DNA from: Aquiluna sp. | GTDB taxonomy: Bacteria; Actinomycetota; Actinomycetes; Actinomycetales; Microbacteriaceae | Assembly: GCA_018402615.1 (NCBI GenBank) | Contig: JAGYIH010000018.1 | Span: 1 to 20,183, forward strand | DNA: 20,183 nt | Direction: 5' to 3' | Shown here: positions 1 to 7,951 of the stretch, piece by piece | Position numbering within the stretch: the first letter of the stretch is position 1 | Layout of the letters: every line of letters starts with the position of its first letter | Made by a program: the position numbers and the translations under genes | Notes under the pieces: model-generated | The model's database searches: none | Told to the model about the DNA's origin: nothing | What the model saw: only the letters and a program-made list of their open reading frames with translations

Positions 1-609
1 CAAAATAGCGATTAGGTCAACAATCTCTGGCTCAATCGCGGCACCACGCAGCTCGGTCGTTCCCTTTGCAGCAACTGCCGAAAGCAATACCTGCTCGGTT
101 GCACCGACGGATGGATAGGGAAGTTGAATCTTTGCACCAGTCAATCCCTCTGGAGCGCTGAGCCTGGTGCCGGTTGGAAGCTTCTCGATAACAGCACCGA
201 AGGCTCTGAGTACGTCAAAGTGGAAATCCACTGGACGGTTGCCGATCTCGCAACCACCAAGACCTGGGATGAAGGCTTCTCCGAGTCGGTGCAGCAGCGG
301 TCCACAGAACAAAATTGGAATTCTTGAGGATCCAGCATGAGCATCGATGTCGGTCATTCTGGCCTGCTCGACATTTGAGGGGTCGAGCACCATGTTGCCG
401 GTGACCGAATCGTGCTCAATGGTTACGCCGTGCAGGTTCAAAAGTCGCTGGACCACCTCAACATCAGAGATATGGGGCACGTCATAAAGCGTCGATGGGG
501 TCTCGCCTAAAAGCGACGCCACCATGGCCTTGGTGACCAGGTTCTTCGCACCCTTTAGGTCGACCCTGCCAGTTAGTGGCTTTCCACCATTGATGGTGAT
601 CTGGGACAA
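1..609 (-). CDS. murA: UDP-N-acetylglucosamine 1-carboxyvinyltransferase, N-terminal part (runs off left edge)
   Basis: MurA transfers enolpyruvate from PEP to UDP-GlcNAc, the first committed cytoplasmic step of peptidoglycan synthesis. The first 203 codons are present and the rest lies beyond base 1. Seen: the Lys22-Asn23 pair in a GAKN context near the N-terminus, and the active-site loop GGCEIGNRPVDFH with the PEP-binding Cys at residue 120, as in fosfomycin-sensitive enzymes. The start is a TTG at 609, immediately after the leuD stop codon. It is chosen because AAAGGAG lies five bases upstream, inside the leuD 3' end. No ATG gives a full N-terminus. The gene is the third member of a leuC-leuD-murA string with essentially no gaps, so translational coupling is likely. 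The identification is strong; only the missing C-terminal two thirds is unknown. Confidence 0.93.
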   Translation of the reverse strand, partial: MSQITINGGKPLTGRVDLKGAKNLVTKAMVASLLGETPSTLYDVPHISDVEVVQRLLNLHGVTIEHDSVTGNMVLDPSNVEQARMTDIDAHAGSSRIPILFCGPLLHRLGEAFIPGLGGCEIGNRPVDFHFDVLRAFGAVIEKLPTGTRLSAPEGLTGAKIQLPYPSVGATEQVLLSAVAAKGTTELRGAAIEPEIVDLIAIL

Positions 610-1212
610 TCAGACTCCTTTTGCAGGGAGAGTCTTGGGTTTCCAGGACTCTCTTTTCGTCTCGTAGGAGACTATTGCATCCTCACTCTGCATTGTGATT
701 CCGATGTCATCCAGACCCTCCATGAGGCGCCACTTAGTGTATTCATCGATTTCGAAATGGACCTTGACATCGCCAAGGCTGACCTCTTGAGCGGGCAAAT
801 CCACCTTCACCTCAACGCCCGGGTTTGCCTCGATTAGTGACCACAGCAGCTGGGTGTCAGCCTCACTGATCTCGCCAGCAATAAGCCCCTGCTTGCCGGA
901 GTTACCCCTGAAGATATCCGCAAACTTGGAGCTAAAGACCGCTTTGAAGCCAAAGTCGCGAAGCGCCCAGACCGCATGTTCACGTGAAGATCCGGTGCCA
1001 AAGTCTGGTCCGGTGATCAAAACCTGAGCACCCTGATAGGGCGCCTGGTTCAATACAAACTCGGGGTCTTGGCGCCAAGAAGCAAAAAGTCCATCCTCGA
1101 AACCAGTCTTGGTAATGCGCTTTAGGTAGACCGCAGGAATGATCTGATCGGTGTCCACATTGCCCCGCTTGAGCGGAGCGGCAATGCCCTCAAAAACTGA
1201 TATGCGCTCCAT
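610..1212 (-). CDS. leuD: 3-isopropylmalate dehydratase small subunit
   Basis: Small (swivel-domain) subunit of isopropylmalate isomerase, which with LeuC converts 2-isopropylmalate to 3-isopropylmalate in leucine synthesis. The product is 200 aa, the usual size. Seen: the N-terminal [10 protein letters not shown] segment (about residues 18-27) and the signature [17 protein letters not shown] (about 68-84) that contributes substrate-binding residues. The ATG at 1212 directly follows the leuC TAG with no gap, and the stop directly precedes the TTG of murA, so the three genes are read as one coupled transcript. Nothing is odd about it; frame and motifs are intact. Confidence 0.97.
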   Translation of the reverse strand: MERISVFEGIAAPLKRGNVDTDQIIPAVYLKRITKTGFEDGLFASWRQDPEFVLNQAPYQGAQVLITGPDFGTGSSREHAVWALRDFGFKAVFSSKFADIFRGNSGKQGLIAGEISEADTQLLWSLIEANPGVEVKVDLPAQEVSLGDVKVHFEIDEYTKWRLMEGLDDIGITMQSEDAIVSYETKRESWKPKTLPAKGV

Positions 1213-2628
1213 CTAATCCTCCAAATCCGCAGGGGCGGAAAGGGTTCCGCGAACGGCAGTAGCCGCCGCAACAACGGGAGAGACCAGATGAGTTCTTGCT
1301 CCCTTGCCCTGACGTCCCTCAAAGTTTCTATTTGAGGTTGACGCAGCGCGCTCCCCAGAAGCCAGTTGATCCGGATTCATACCCAGACACATTGAGCAAC
1401 CTGCGAAGCGCCATTCGGCACCGAAGTCCTTAAAGACCTTGTCCAGGCCCTCTTCTTCTGCTTGCAATCTAACCTTTTGAGACCCGGGTACCACCATCAT
1501 TCGCACGCCCTCGGCCTTGGTCCTGCCTTTCACAACCTCGGCAGCTGCCCTGAGGTCTTCAATGCGGGCGTTGGTGCAGGAACCTAGGAACACGGTGTTC
1601 ACCGCAATGTCCTTCATCTTGGTGCCAGGGGCTAGGTCCATGTATTCCAGCGCTCGCTCTGCGGAGGCGCGTTCGTTCGAATCCGTGTAGTCCGCTGGGT
1701 TTGGAACCGAGTCCATGAGCGAAACACCTTGACCTGGGTTGGTGCCCCAGGTGACAAAGGGATCAAGCGAATCGGCATCAATAAATACCTCGGCGTCAAA
1801 GACTGCGTCAGCATCGGTCTTCAGGGTCTTCCAGTATTCAACCGCAGCATCCCAGTCAGCACCTTCTGGAGCATGCGGGCGACCCTTTAGGTATTCAAAG
1901 GTGACCTCATCCGGGGCCACCATGCCTGCACGAGCACCTGCCTCGATGGACATGTTGCAAATCGTCATTCTTCCCTCCATGGAGAGCGCACGAATCGCAC
2001 TGCCACGGTATTCCAGGGCGTAGCCCTGGCCACCACCGGTAGAAATCTTCGCGATAACGGCCAAGATGATATCCTTGGCACTAACACCTGGCCTGAGCTT
2101 GCCCTCAACGTTGATGGCCATGGTCTTGAAAGGCTGCAGTGGCAGGGTCTGGGTGGCGAGCACGTGCTCAACCTCGCTGGTGCCGATACCCATGGCCAAA
2201 GAACCGAACGCTCCATGGGTAGAGGTGTGGGAGTCACCACAAACAATGGTTAGTCCCGGCATGGTCAAACCAAGCTGTGGTCCAACAACGTGCACGATGC
2301 CCTGGTTTTTATCTCCCAGTGAGTGAATCCTGACGCCAAATTCCTTGGTGTTGTCTCGAAGTGCCTGAACCTGTGCCCTGGAGGTTGGCTCCGCGATTGG
2401 CAGGTGAATGTCCTGGGTAGGAGTGTTGTGGTCTTCAGTGGCAATGGTTAGGTCTTTGCGCCTGATGTCTCGGCCTGCTAGTCGCAGTCCATCAAAGGCC
2501 TGTGGGCTAGTCACCTCATGGATTAGGTGCAGGTCGATATACAGCAGGTCTGGCGCACCATTTTCACCCTTGACAACCAAGTGGTCCAGCCAAAGCTTCT
2601 CGGCCAGAGTTAGTGGCTTTTTAGACAT
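1213..2628 (-). CDS. leuC: 3-isopropylmalate dehydratase large subunit
   Basis: Catalytic, 4Fe-4S-bearing subunit of isopropylmalate isomerase (aconitase family), partner of the adjacent LeuD. The product is 471 aa, typical length. Three cluster-ligand cysteines are visible: Cys351 in [13 protein letters not shown], and Cys411 and Cys414 in [12 protein letters not shown]. Upstream, [13 protein letters not shown] (about 130-142) is the usual substrate-binding segment. The ATG at 2628 has GAGGTGA just upstream as a ribosome binding site. It is the first gene of the leuC-leuD-murA string and is divergent from the MFS gene, with a 56-bp gap that must hold both promoters. An imperfect dyad in that gap (CCAAC, 7 bases, GTTGG) is a possible operator. 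Confidence 0.97.
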   Translation of the reverse strand: MSKKPLTLAEKLWLDHLVVKGENGAPDLLYIDLHLIHEVTSPQAFDGLRLAGRDIRRKDLTIATEDHNTPTQDIHLPIAEPTSRAQVQALRDNTKEFGVRIHSLGDKNQGIVHVVGPQLGLTMPGLTIVCGDSHTSTHGAFGSLAMGIGTSEVEHVLATQTLPLQPFKTMAINVEGKLRPGVSAKDIILAVIAKISTGGGQGYALEYRGSAIRALSMEGRMTICNMSIEAGARAGMVAPDEVTFEYLKGRPHAPEGADWDAAVEYWKTLKTDADAVFDAEVFIDADSLDPFVTWGTNPGQGVSLMDSVPNPADYTDSNERASAERALEYMDLAPGTKMKDIAVNTVFLGSCTNARIEDLRAAAEVVKGRTKAEGVRMMVVPGSQKVRLQAEEEGLDKVFKDFGAEWRFAGCSMCLGMNPDQLASGERAASTSNRNFEGRQGKGARTHLVSPVVAAATAVRGTLSAPADLED

Positions 2629-2664
2629 TCATTCACCTCGCGATTGCGTGATTACAAGTTTAGC

Positions 2665-2684
2665 CCAACCGATAGTGTTGGACG
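2665..2684 (+). promoter_or_regulatory. Candidate leaderless promoter of the MFS gene with overlapping dyad
   Basis: TAGTGT at 2673-2678 fits the actinobacterial -10 pattern TANNNT. It lies exactly six bases before the GTG start at 2685, the geometry of a leaderless transcript; no Shine-Dalgarno sequence precedes this GTG. The -10 box overlaps a dyad CCAAC (2665-2669) / GTTGG (2677-2681) that could be an operator for this gene and the divergent leuC. The -35 box is unclear (TTACAA at 2652-2657 is a weak candidate with a short 15-base spacer). Confidence 0.4.
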
Positions 2685-3920
2685 GTGTCTCAGAATTCAC
2701 TCACTGACCTAATCGTTCTGCAGAGGCGCACCGTAAAGGTTTTAGCACTTGGTCAAGCGCTTGGTGGATTTGGGCTGGGTGCAACGCTTTCAGTTGGAGC
2801 ACTTCTAGCGGTTGAGCTCTCTGGTACCCCAGCCTGGTCCGGAGCAGCCGCCACTCTTTCGACTCTTGGTGCGGGCGCGGTTGCTATGCCGCTAGCAAAC
2901 CTTGCCTATCGCAAGGGTCGCCGGGTTGCCCTGGGAACCGGTGCGTTTTTAGCGATTTTGGGTGCCAGCCTGATGATCGCTGCCACCTACACCCGCTCGT
3001 TCCCAATTGAGCTGGTGGCGCTGTTTTTACTTGGTTCAGGTTCCGCTGTCTCACTGCAGGCTCGTTTTGCCGCTGCAGATATCCCGACCGGCAAACCCAA
3101 GGGCAAGGATTTATCCATGGTGGTCTGGGCCACAACCCTGGGGGCCGTAATCGGACCGAACCTAATTGCCCCGGGTGAAAGCCTCGGGCTCTGGCTCGGC
3201 ATGCCAAACCTTGCAGGTCCGTTTTTGTTTACGATCCTGGCTCAGTTTTTATCCACCATGGTGTTCTGGTTTGGTCTCAGACCCGACCCATTATTGGTTG
3301 CAAGGGACGTTGCAGGTCTGCCGCCCAGGCTGAAAAATCCGGGAGTTCCAGAGGCTTTGGCCGTTATCAGGGCAAACCCGATTGCCGGCTTCGCCGTTCT
3401 AACCATTGCCCTGAGCCACATGGTTATGGTTGCGGTAATGGCTATGACTCCGGCACACCTTGCCTCCGAGGGGCACTCACTGGCGGAGGTTGGCTTCACC
3501 ATTTCGCTTCACATTGCGGGCATGTATGCGCTGGCTCCGATCTTTGGAACCCTCACCGATCGTTTCGGTGCCAAGCGGGTGATTATTCTCGGGCTGTTTA
3601 TCTTCCTGATTTCGCTTGCGGTCTCTGGTTTTGGACAGAGCAGTTTTGCCGCGGTGGTGGTCGGACTGTTCTTGCTGGGGCTGGGGTGGTCTGCAGCCAC
3701 GGTTGCAGGTAGTGCGCTTTTGTCCGAGACTCTGGATACCGAGAATCGCAGCAAGGTGCAGGGCTTTAGTGACACCCTGATGAGTCTTTCGGGAGCTTTT
3801 GGTGGGGCAATCGCAGGCACCATTTTGGCGCTTTATAGCTTTGGTGGACTAAATGCGGCCGCGCTGTTCCCAGTGTTATTCATTGCCTTTGCAATCGCCT
3901 ATTCAAGGCGCTGGCGTTAA
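2685..3920 (+). CDS. Major facilitator superfamily permease
   Basis: A 411-aa polytopic membrane protein with about 12 hydrophobic segments split into two six-helix halves, the MFS layout. Seen: glycine/alanine-rich helices throughout, a short basic inter-helix loop after the second helix (AYRKGRRVAL), a helix rich in small residues around GPNLIAPGESLG, and in the second half the classical loop GTLTDRFGAKRV (about residues 286-297), a variant of the MFS D-R/K-x-G-R-R motif. Substrate cannot be read from the sequence; it is probably a drug or metabolite exporter. The start is the GTG at 2685, favoured by a -10 box six bases upstream (probable leaderless mRNA). It stands alone between divergent leuC and the terminator before tRNA-Glu. 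From memory, an MFS gene also sits in this neighbourhood in mycobacteria (Rv2994), so it may be an ancestral member of the cluster. Confidence 0.9.
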   Translation: MSQNSLTDLIVLQRRTVKVLALGQALGGFGLGATLSVGALLAVELSGTPAWSGAAATLSTLGAGAVAMPLANLAYRKGRRVALGTGAFLAILGASLMIAATYTRSFPIELVALFLLGSGSAVSLQARFAAADIPTGKPKGKDLSMVVWATTLGAVIGPNLIAPGESLGLWLGMPNLAGPFLFTILAQFLSTMVFWFGLRPDPLLVARDVAGLPPRLKNPGVPEALAVIRANPIAGFAVLTIALSHMVMVAVMAMTPAHLASEGHSLAEVGFTISLHIAGMYALAPIFGTLTDRFGAKRVIILGLFIFLISLAVSGFGQSSFAAVVVGLFLLGLGWSAATVAGSALLSETLDTENRSKVQGFSDTLMSLSGAFGGAIAGTILALYSFGGLNAAALFPVLFIAFAIAYSRRWR

Positions 3921-3925
3921 AAGAG

Positions 3926-3965
3926 AAATCCCGCTCCCGAGATTTTGTCATCAAGAGCGAGATTT
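3926..3965. terminator. Bidirectional terminator between MFS gene and tRNA-Glu
   Basis: AAATCCCGCTC (3926-3936) pairs with GAGCGAGATTT (3955-3965), 11 bp with one G-U wobble and an 18-base loop. TTTT follows on the plus strand at the stem end, and CTCTTTT follows on the minus strand. It sits 5 bp after the MFS stop and 2 bp after the 3' end of the convergent tRNA-Glu, so it probably serves both. The loop carries an 11-bp direct repeat (CGAGATTTTGT at 3938-3948 and 3958-3968). Confidence 0.7.
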
Positions 3966-3967
3966 TG

Positions 3968-4040
3968 TGACCCCAGCGGGATTCGAACCCGCGCCGCTGC
4001 CGTGAGAGGGCAGTGTCCTAGGCCGCTAAACGATGGGGCC
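3968..4040 (-). tRNA. tRNA-Glu (anticodon CTC)
   Basis: A 73-nt cloverleaf read on the minus strand. The acceptor stem GGCCCCA/TGGGGTC contains one G-U pair, and the discriminator base is A. The anticodon stem CTGCC/GGCAG encloses the loop CTCTCAC, giving anticodon CTC. The T-arm contains GGTTCGAATCC. CCA is not encoded. The Glu assignment follows from the anticodon. Confidence 0.95.
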
Positions 4041-4056
4041 GTTGAGCAACCAGAGG

Positions 4057-4085
4057 ATTCTGCCACAGTTTGCCAGGGTTAGCAA
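4057..4085 (-). promoter_or_regulatory. Promoter of tRNA-Glu
   Basis: On the minus strand TTGCTA (4080-4085) and CAGAAT (4057-4062) are separated by exactly 17 bases, a good -35/-10 pair. The pair lies 16 bases upstream of the mature tRNA 5' end. It abuts the 3' end of the lipid kinase gene, so the tRNA probably has its own promoter. Confidence 0.55.
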
Positions 4086-4088
4086 TCT

Positions 4089-4979
4089 TTAGCCAAAGAC
4101 CGAAAGGGCCCCCGGGTGGACTTCAACACTGAAGGGTGCGGGACCAATAAGTTCGCCATCGCAGGTCATTGGAAAGGCATCGTTTGCTATTGAAATGCTC
4201 TTCGCCTTGAAGATTTCAATCTCTGGAAAACCCAGGTGTTTGCCCTCGTAAACGGTGGGGAAAATGCGAAGCAGTCTCCTTCTTGAAACCTCGTGAAGGA
4301 TAAAAACCTCGAGTTCACCATCGTCTATCTCCGAGTTCGGAGAAATCTTCATGCCACCGCCAAAGTTCTTAACGTTGGCCACACCACAAAGCATCGCCTT
4401 GAAGCTGCGCTTTTTGCCGTCGGCCTCTATCTGGTACTCAATCGGCTCAAAGCGCGGCAGCTCCAAAAGCATTGCCGCTACGTAGCTGTTGGGACCCTTG
4501 GGCCAAACCAGCCCGTTGGCCCGCTGAGCACAAAGTGCATCAAATCCCGCAGAAATAGAGCCCAGTGACCAAAACTCTCTGGTTTGGGTTTTCACCCGCA
4601 TTGCATCAACTCTTCTGGGCTTTTTAAGATGCTGAACTAAAAAGTCCACTGCGGCAGGAATCGAGTCCCTGGGAATCCCAAGCTGTCTAGCCTGATCGTT
4701 TCCAGAACCCGCAGGGATAAGGCCCATCGGCAATTGACTGGATACGCAGATGTTTACCCCCAGCTGCGAGGTGCCATCGCCACCGACTGCGACCAGACCG
4801 GAAATCTCCTGGTTGCTGATCGCGCGTGATGCCTTCTCAAAGGCCGCCACCGCGGACTCCGCGCTGAGGTTAATGCTTGCAATCCCGCGGTTTGCAAGCT
4901 CGGCAAAAACCTCATCGCCACTTGCCTCGCCCTTGCCGCGATTAGCCTTTGGGTTTACCAAAACTCCCAGTGGCTTCAT
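4089..4979 (-). CDS. Diacylglycerol/lipid kinase, DAGK catalytic domain (YegS/DgkB type)
   Basis: A soluble lipid kinase of about 296 aa that would phosphorylate diacylglycerol or a related lipid at the membrane surface. Seen: an N-terminal VNPKANRGKG segment, the nucleotide-binding GGDGTSQLG (about residues 66-74), and PAGSGNDQAR (about 89-98), all hallmarks of the DAGK catalytic domain. The C-terminal half has the DDGELEVFI-type segment of the beta-sandwich. I use the ATG at 4979 because AAAGG lies about eight bases upstream; the frame is also open to a GTG at 4988, which would place the start almost on that site. Exact lipid substrate cannot be told. It precedes tRNA-Glu on the same strand. 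Confidence 0.88.
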   Translation of the reverse strand: MKPLGVLVNPKANRGKGEASGDEVFAELANRGIASINLSAESAVAAFEKASRAISNQEISGLVAVGGDGTSQLGVNICVSSQLPMGLIPAGSGNDQARQLGIPRDSIPAAVDFLVQHLKKPRRVDAMRVKTQTREFWSLGSISAGFDALCAQRANGLVWPKGPNSYVAAMLLELPRFEPIEYQIEADGKKRSFKAMLCGVANVKNFGGGMKISPNSEIDDGELEVFILHEVSRRRLLRIFPTVYEGKHLGFPEIEIFKAKSISIANDAFPMTCDGELIGPAPFSVEVHPGALSVFG

Positions 4980-5123
4980 CGCCACCACCTTTCAAATCTG
5001 TCCACAAACATAGACCTAAAAACTCACGCATCGAGCAATTTCATAAGAGGACTACAAGCTTCCACCTGGAAATATGCGCATGGTTTTGGTGCCAAGAATT
5101 TGGCTCACTTCAATCCCTGGTCG

Positions 5124-5507
5124 CTAAATAGCAACCATCACAGCGGCCAGAACCATCGCGATGGTAACCGAACCAAATACTCGCTTTTCCTGCTGACTCT
5201 TGGTGATGTTGTTTAGTACTGCGGCCAACACGAAAAAGGCCACGAAACCCCAATTGGAAATCGCGTTTAGGTCGGTCGGTAGCACCGGTTGAAAAAAGCC
5301 CAGTTGAGCCAGGTAGTGACCCGCAACGGCGAGAAACACAAGCATGGATAAGACACTTATAAGGCGATAGCGCGCTGGAAGAACGCCAGAGATTTGACCA
5401 CCGTAGGCGTAGTCACCCAATGGTGCCCCAAGCACAATGGCAAGCTGAAAAAGAGCAACGGAAACAGTGGCAATCACCAAAAACCAGGAGGCAAAATCGG
5501 CAAGCAT
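5124..5507 (-). CDS. Small four-helix integral membrane protein, function unknown
   Basis: A 127-aa protein with four hydrophobic segments (about residues 8-27, 48-70, 86-100 and 110-127). A conserved-looking loop between the first two helices reads GAPLGDYAYGGQ and is followed by VLPARYRLIS. I have seen this loop pattern in small uncharacterised bacterial membrane proteins, but I cannot assign a function. The ATG at 5507 has AAGGAG six bases upstream, an unusually good ribosome binding site. It is separated from the upstream tRNA-Gln by a strong terminator, so it must have its own promoter in the roughly 30 bp left, perhaps overlapping the terminator. The 145 bp between its stop and the lipid kinase start hold nothing I recognise. 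Confidence 0.75.
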   Translation of the reverse strand: MLADFASWFLVIATVSVALFQLAIVLGAPLGDYAYGGQISGVLPARYRLISVLSMLVFLAVAGHYLAQLGFFQPVLPTDLNAISNWGFVAFFVLAAVLNNITKSQQEKRVFGSVTIAMVLAAVMVAI

Positions 5508-5535
5508 GCAGACTCCTTGAAACTGACCTAAATGG

Positions 5536-5560
5536 AAAAAGCATCAGCCAAAGCTGATGC
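5536..5560 (-). terminator. Intrinsic terminator after tRNA-Gln
   Basis: A perfect 8-bp stem GCATCAGC/GCTGATGC (5541-5560) with a 4-base loop is followed on the minus strand by TTTTT (5540-5536). It lies 15 bp downstream of the tRNA-Gln 3' end and would end the leuB-ilvE-FAH-gltX-tRNA transcript. Confidence 0.88.
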
Positions 5561-5574
5561 AGTTTTCACTCTTG

Positions 5575-5646
5575 CTGGGGTACCTGGACTCGAACCAAGA
5601 ACAAAGGTACCAGAAACCTCCGTGTTGCCAATTACACCATACCCCA
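5575..5646 (-). tRNA. tRNA-Gln (anticodon CTG)
   Basis: A 72-nt cloverleaf on the minus strand. Acceptor stem TGGGGTA/TACCCCA begins with the U-A first pair typical of tRNA-Gln, and the discriminator is G. Anticodon loop TTCTGGT gives CTG. The T-arm contains GGTTCGAGTCC; no CCA is encoded. It lies 30 bp downstream of gltX on the same strand with no terminator between, so co-transcription is likely. Confidence 0.93.
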
Positions 5647-5676
5647 AGGGTTGACCCAAGGTCACAAGCCACTATC

Positions 5677-7182
5677 CTAGCGCGCTTGAGTAAATGACTC
5701 TAGTCTTGCAAGGCTCAGTTCCCTGCCCAAAATCTCCATTGACTCAAATAAGGGCGGTGTCACTCGGCGGCCACTAACCGCGACCCGAACCGGACCAAAG
5801 GCGACTCTTGGCTTAAGCTCTAGCCGCTCAACAAGCTCGGCATTTAACCTGTCCTGAATGTTCGATGCGGTGAACTCTTCAAGGTCTGACAGCACTGCGT
5901 GGGCAGCCCTGACCACATCGCCTGCATTCTCCGGCAGCCCGTCCAATGCCTCTTTTTCAAACTCAAGTTCTGCCTTTTCAGAGATCAAGAACCCGAGCAT
6001 GCCAACGGCCTCGCTAAGAACAATCATTCGCTCTTGCAACAGTGGACCTGCGGCAGTAATGATCTGCTGTTCGCGAGGGGTTGGGCTGGCCCCAATGATG
6101 CCCTCGGATTGCAGGTAGGGCAATAATCGCTGAGCAAAGTCGGTTGGATCTAAAAGCCTTATGTGGGCGGAATTGATGGCGTCAGCCTTTTTCTGGTCGA
6201 AACGTGCCGGATTTGGATTCACACTTGTAACGTCAAAGCTTTGCTGCATCTCTGTGAGGGTGAAGATGTCTCGATCAGCAGCTATTGACCAGCCCAAAAG
6301 TGCCAGGTAGTTCAATAAACCCTCCGGGATAAACCCGCGGTCTCGGTGCAAAAACAGATTTGACTCCGGGTTTCGCTTCGAGAGTTTCTTGTTGCCCTCA
6401 CCCATTACAAATGGCAGGTGGCCAAAGCGTGGGATGAACTTTGCGACCCCAATGTCGTAAAGCGCGTTGTAAAGCACGATCTGTCTTGGCGTAGAGGACA
6501 ACAGGTCCTCACCTCGCAGAACGTCGGTGACCCCCATCAGGGCGTCATCGACCGGATTGACCAGCGTGTAAAGCGGTTCGCCACCTGGCCTGACCAGAAC
6601 AAAGTCCGGGAACGATCCCTTTGGAAAAGTGATTTCGCCACGAACCAGGTCGGTGAAGCTGATGTCCTGATCCGGGACTCGCAGCCTTAGTGCAGGCTGG
6701 CGCCCCTGAGCCAAATATTCAGCCTTTGCTGCTGCCGAAATCTCACGTTCTGAGTTGTCATAGCCCATTTGTGGGTCACGACCAATAGCGAGGTTGCGGT
6801 CCTTGATCTCATCTGCATTTAGATAGCTCTCATAAAGGTGGCCTTTGGCCTTTAGCTTCTCGATTACCTCAAGGTAAATCTCGGTTCGTTGCGACTGTCG
6901 GTATGGCTCGTGAGGTCCGCCAACGTCAATACCCTCATCCCAATCCAACCCGAGCCAGCGCAGTGCCTCGACCAACTGGCCGTAGCTTTCTTCAGAGTCG
7001 CGATTGGCATCGGTGTCCTCGATGCGAAAAATGAACGTGCCACCGGTTTTTCTGGCGTAGGCCCAGTTAAACAGTGCGGTTCGGATTAGTCCGACGTGCG
7101 GGGTTCCGGTTGGAGAAGGGCAAAACCGAACCCTAATGTCAGAGCCTTGGGCGGTGGTTGCGGGCGCAGTAATCAAATCCAT
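5677..7182 (-). CDS. gltX: Glutamyl-tRNA synthetase
   Basis: Class I aminoacyl-tRNA synthetase that charges tRNA-Glu in the cytoplasm. Length 501 aa is normal. Seen: the HIGH-type motif as [10 protein letters not shown] (about residues 22-31), FRIEDTD (about 52-58), the glutamate-recognition strand region [13 protein letters not shown] (about 222-234), and the KMSKS-type motif KLSKR at about 266-270. The C-terminal anticodon-binding region is complete. The ATG at 7182 lacks a clear Shine-Dalgarno site and lies 12 bp after the FAH-family stop, suggesting coupling to the upstream gene. In most Actinobacteria GltX also mischarges tRNA-Gln for later amidation by GatCAB (family knowledge); the tRNA-Gln gene directly downstream fits this but does not prove it. 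Confidence 0.96.
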   Translation of the reverse strand: MDLITAPATTAQGSDIRVRFCPSPTGTPHVGLIRTALFNWAYARKTGGTFIFRIEDTDANRDSEESYGQLVEALRWLGLDWDEGIDVGGPHEPYRQSQRTEIYLEVIEKLKAKGHLYESYLNADEIKDRNLAIGRDPQMGYDNSEREISAAAKAEYLAQGRQPALRLRVPDQDISFTDLVRGEITFPKGSFPDFVLVRPGGEPLYTLVNPVDDALMGVTDVLRGEDLLSSTPRQIVLYNALYDIGVAKFIPRFGHLPFVMGEGNKKLSKRNPESNLFLHRDRGFIPEGLLNYLALLGWSIAADRDIFTLTEMQQSFDVTSVNPNPARFDQKKADAINSAHIRLLDPTDFAQRLLPYLQSEGIIGASPTPREQQIITAAGPLLQERMIVLSEAVGMLGFLISEKAELEFEKEALDGLPENAGDVVRAAHAVLSDLEEFTASNIQDRLNAELVERLELKPRVAFGPVRVAVSGRRVTPPLFESMEILGRELSLARLESFTQAR

Positions 7183-7194
7183 AGCGGCTAAAGC

Positions 7195-7947
7195 TTAGGC
7201 CACGGGGTTGTGAAGCACGCCGATGCCCTCGATCTCACACTCAACCTGATCGCCCTTGGAGATTCTTGAAATTCCAGCAGGTGAGCCGGTCAAAATTACA
7301 TCCCCGGGATACAACGTCACGTTTTCACTGACGAAGGAAACCAGGGTTGCGACATCAAAGTTCATGTCGTTGGTGCGAGCGTGCTGACGAGACTCGTGGT
7401 TGACCCTGGAGTCGATCTTTTTTCCGGCAGGATCAAACTCGGTTTCAATCCATGGACCCAGCGGGCAGAAGGTATCAAAGCCTTTGCTCCTGGCCCACTG
7501 CAAGTCTGAGAACTGCAAGTCTCGTGCGGTGACATCATTGGCGATCGTGTAGCCAAAGATATGCTCGCCTGCTTGATCCTTGGTAATGTTCTTCGCCTCC
7601 TTGCCAATCACCACAGCGAGCTCAACTTCAAGCTCAACCTGGTTGGACTGCCATGGCAAAACAATTGCTTCGTCTGGTCCAATGACCGCGCTCACCGGCT
7701 TGAAGAACATCAGCGGTTCATCGGGAACGTCCTGAGCGATCTCGGCCGCATGGGCTGAGTAGTTCATGCCAATGCAAACTACCTTTGAGGGCTCCGTCGG
7801 GGCCAGGAGCTTGCAGCTTGACAGCGGAAAAAAGGTGTCGGTCAGCTTTGCGCCGAGCATTGGGTTGCCATCAAAAACTCTTACTTGGCCATCTTCAATT
7901 TTTCCGAAGTGGGTATCTTGCCCGTGGTGAATTCTGACAATTTGCAT
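7195..7947 (-). CDS. Fumarylacetoacetate hydrolase family protein
   Basis: A 251-aa member of the FAH fold family (metal-dependent hydrolases, decarboxylases and isomerases acting on 2-oxo acid type substrates). Seen: the substrate-loop CIGMNYSAHAAE (about residues 58-69), metal ligands in VELEVELAVVIGKEA (Glu107 and Glu109), and NDVTARDLQ with Asp138, followed by KGFDTFCPLGPW. The start is the ATG at 7947, where family similarity begins; the frame is open to 8001, but that extension overlaps ilvE and has no family-like residues. It lies 4 bp after the ilvE stop. The same gene sits upstream of gltX in mycobacteria (Rv2993c, from memory), so the pairing is conserved although the substrate is unknown. 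Oxaloacetate or acylpyruvate-type substrates are possible. Confidence 0.88.
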   Translation of the reverse strand: MQIVRIHHGQDTHFGKIEDGQVRVFDGNPMLGAKLTDTFFPLSSCKLLAPTEPSKVVCIGMNYSAHAAEIAQDVPDEPLMFFKPVSAVIGPDEAIVLPWQSNQVELEVELAVVIGKEAKNITKDQAGEHIFGYTIANDVTARDLQFSDLQWARSKGFDTFCPLGPWIETEFDPAGKKIDSRVNHESRQHARTNDMNFDVATLVSFVSENVTLYPGDVILTGSPAGISRISKGDQVECEIEGIGVLHNPVA

Positions 7948-7951
7948 CTGG

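Noticed and set aside
124..344. Two 67-codon frames inside the murA region
   Set aside because: Both are out of frame with murA, whose conserved residues run through the whole stretch.
3938..3968. 11-bp direct repeat CGAGATTTTGT touching the tRNA-Glu 3' end, as a possible attachment site
   Set aside because: The repeat only touches the last tRNA base, its copies are 20 bp apart, and no integrase or foreign genes lie nearby; it is part of the terminator hairpin.
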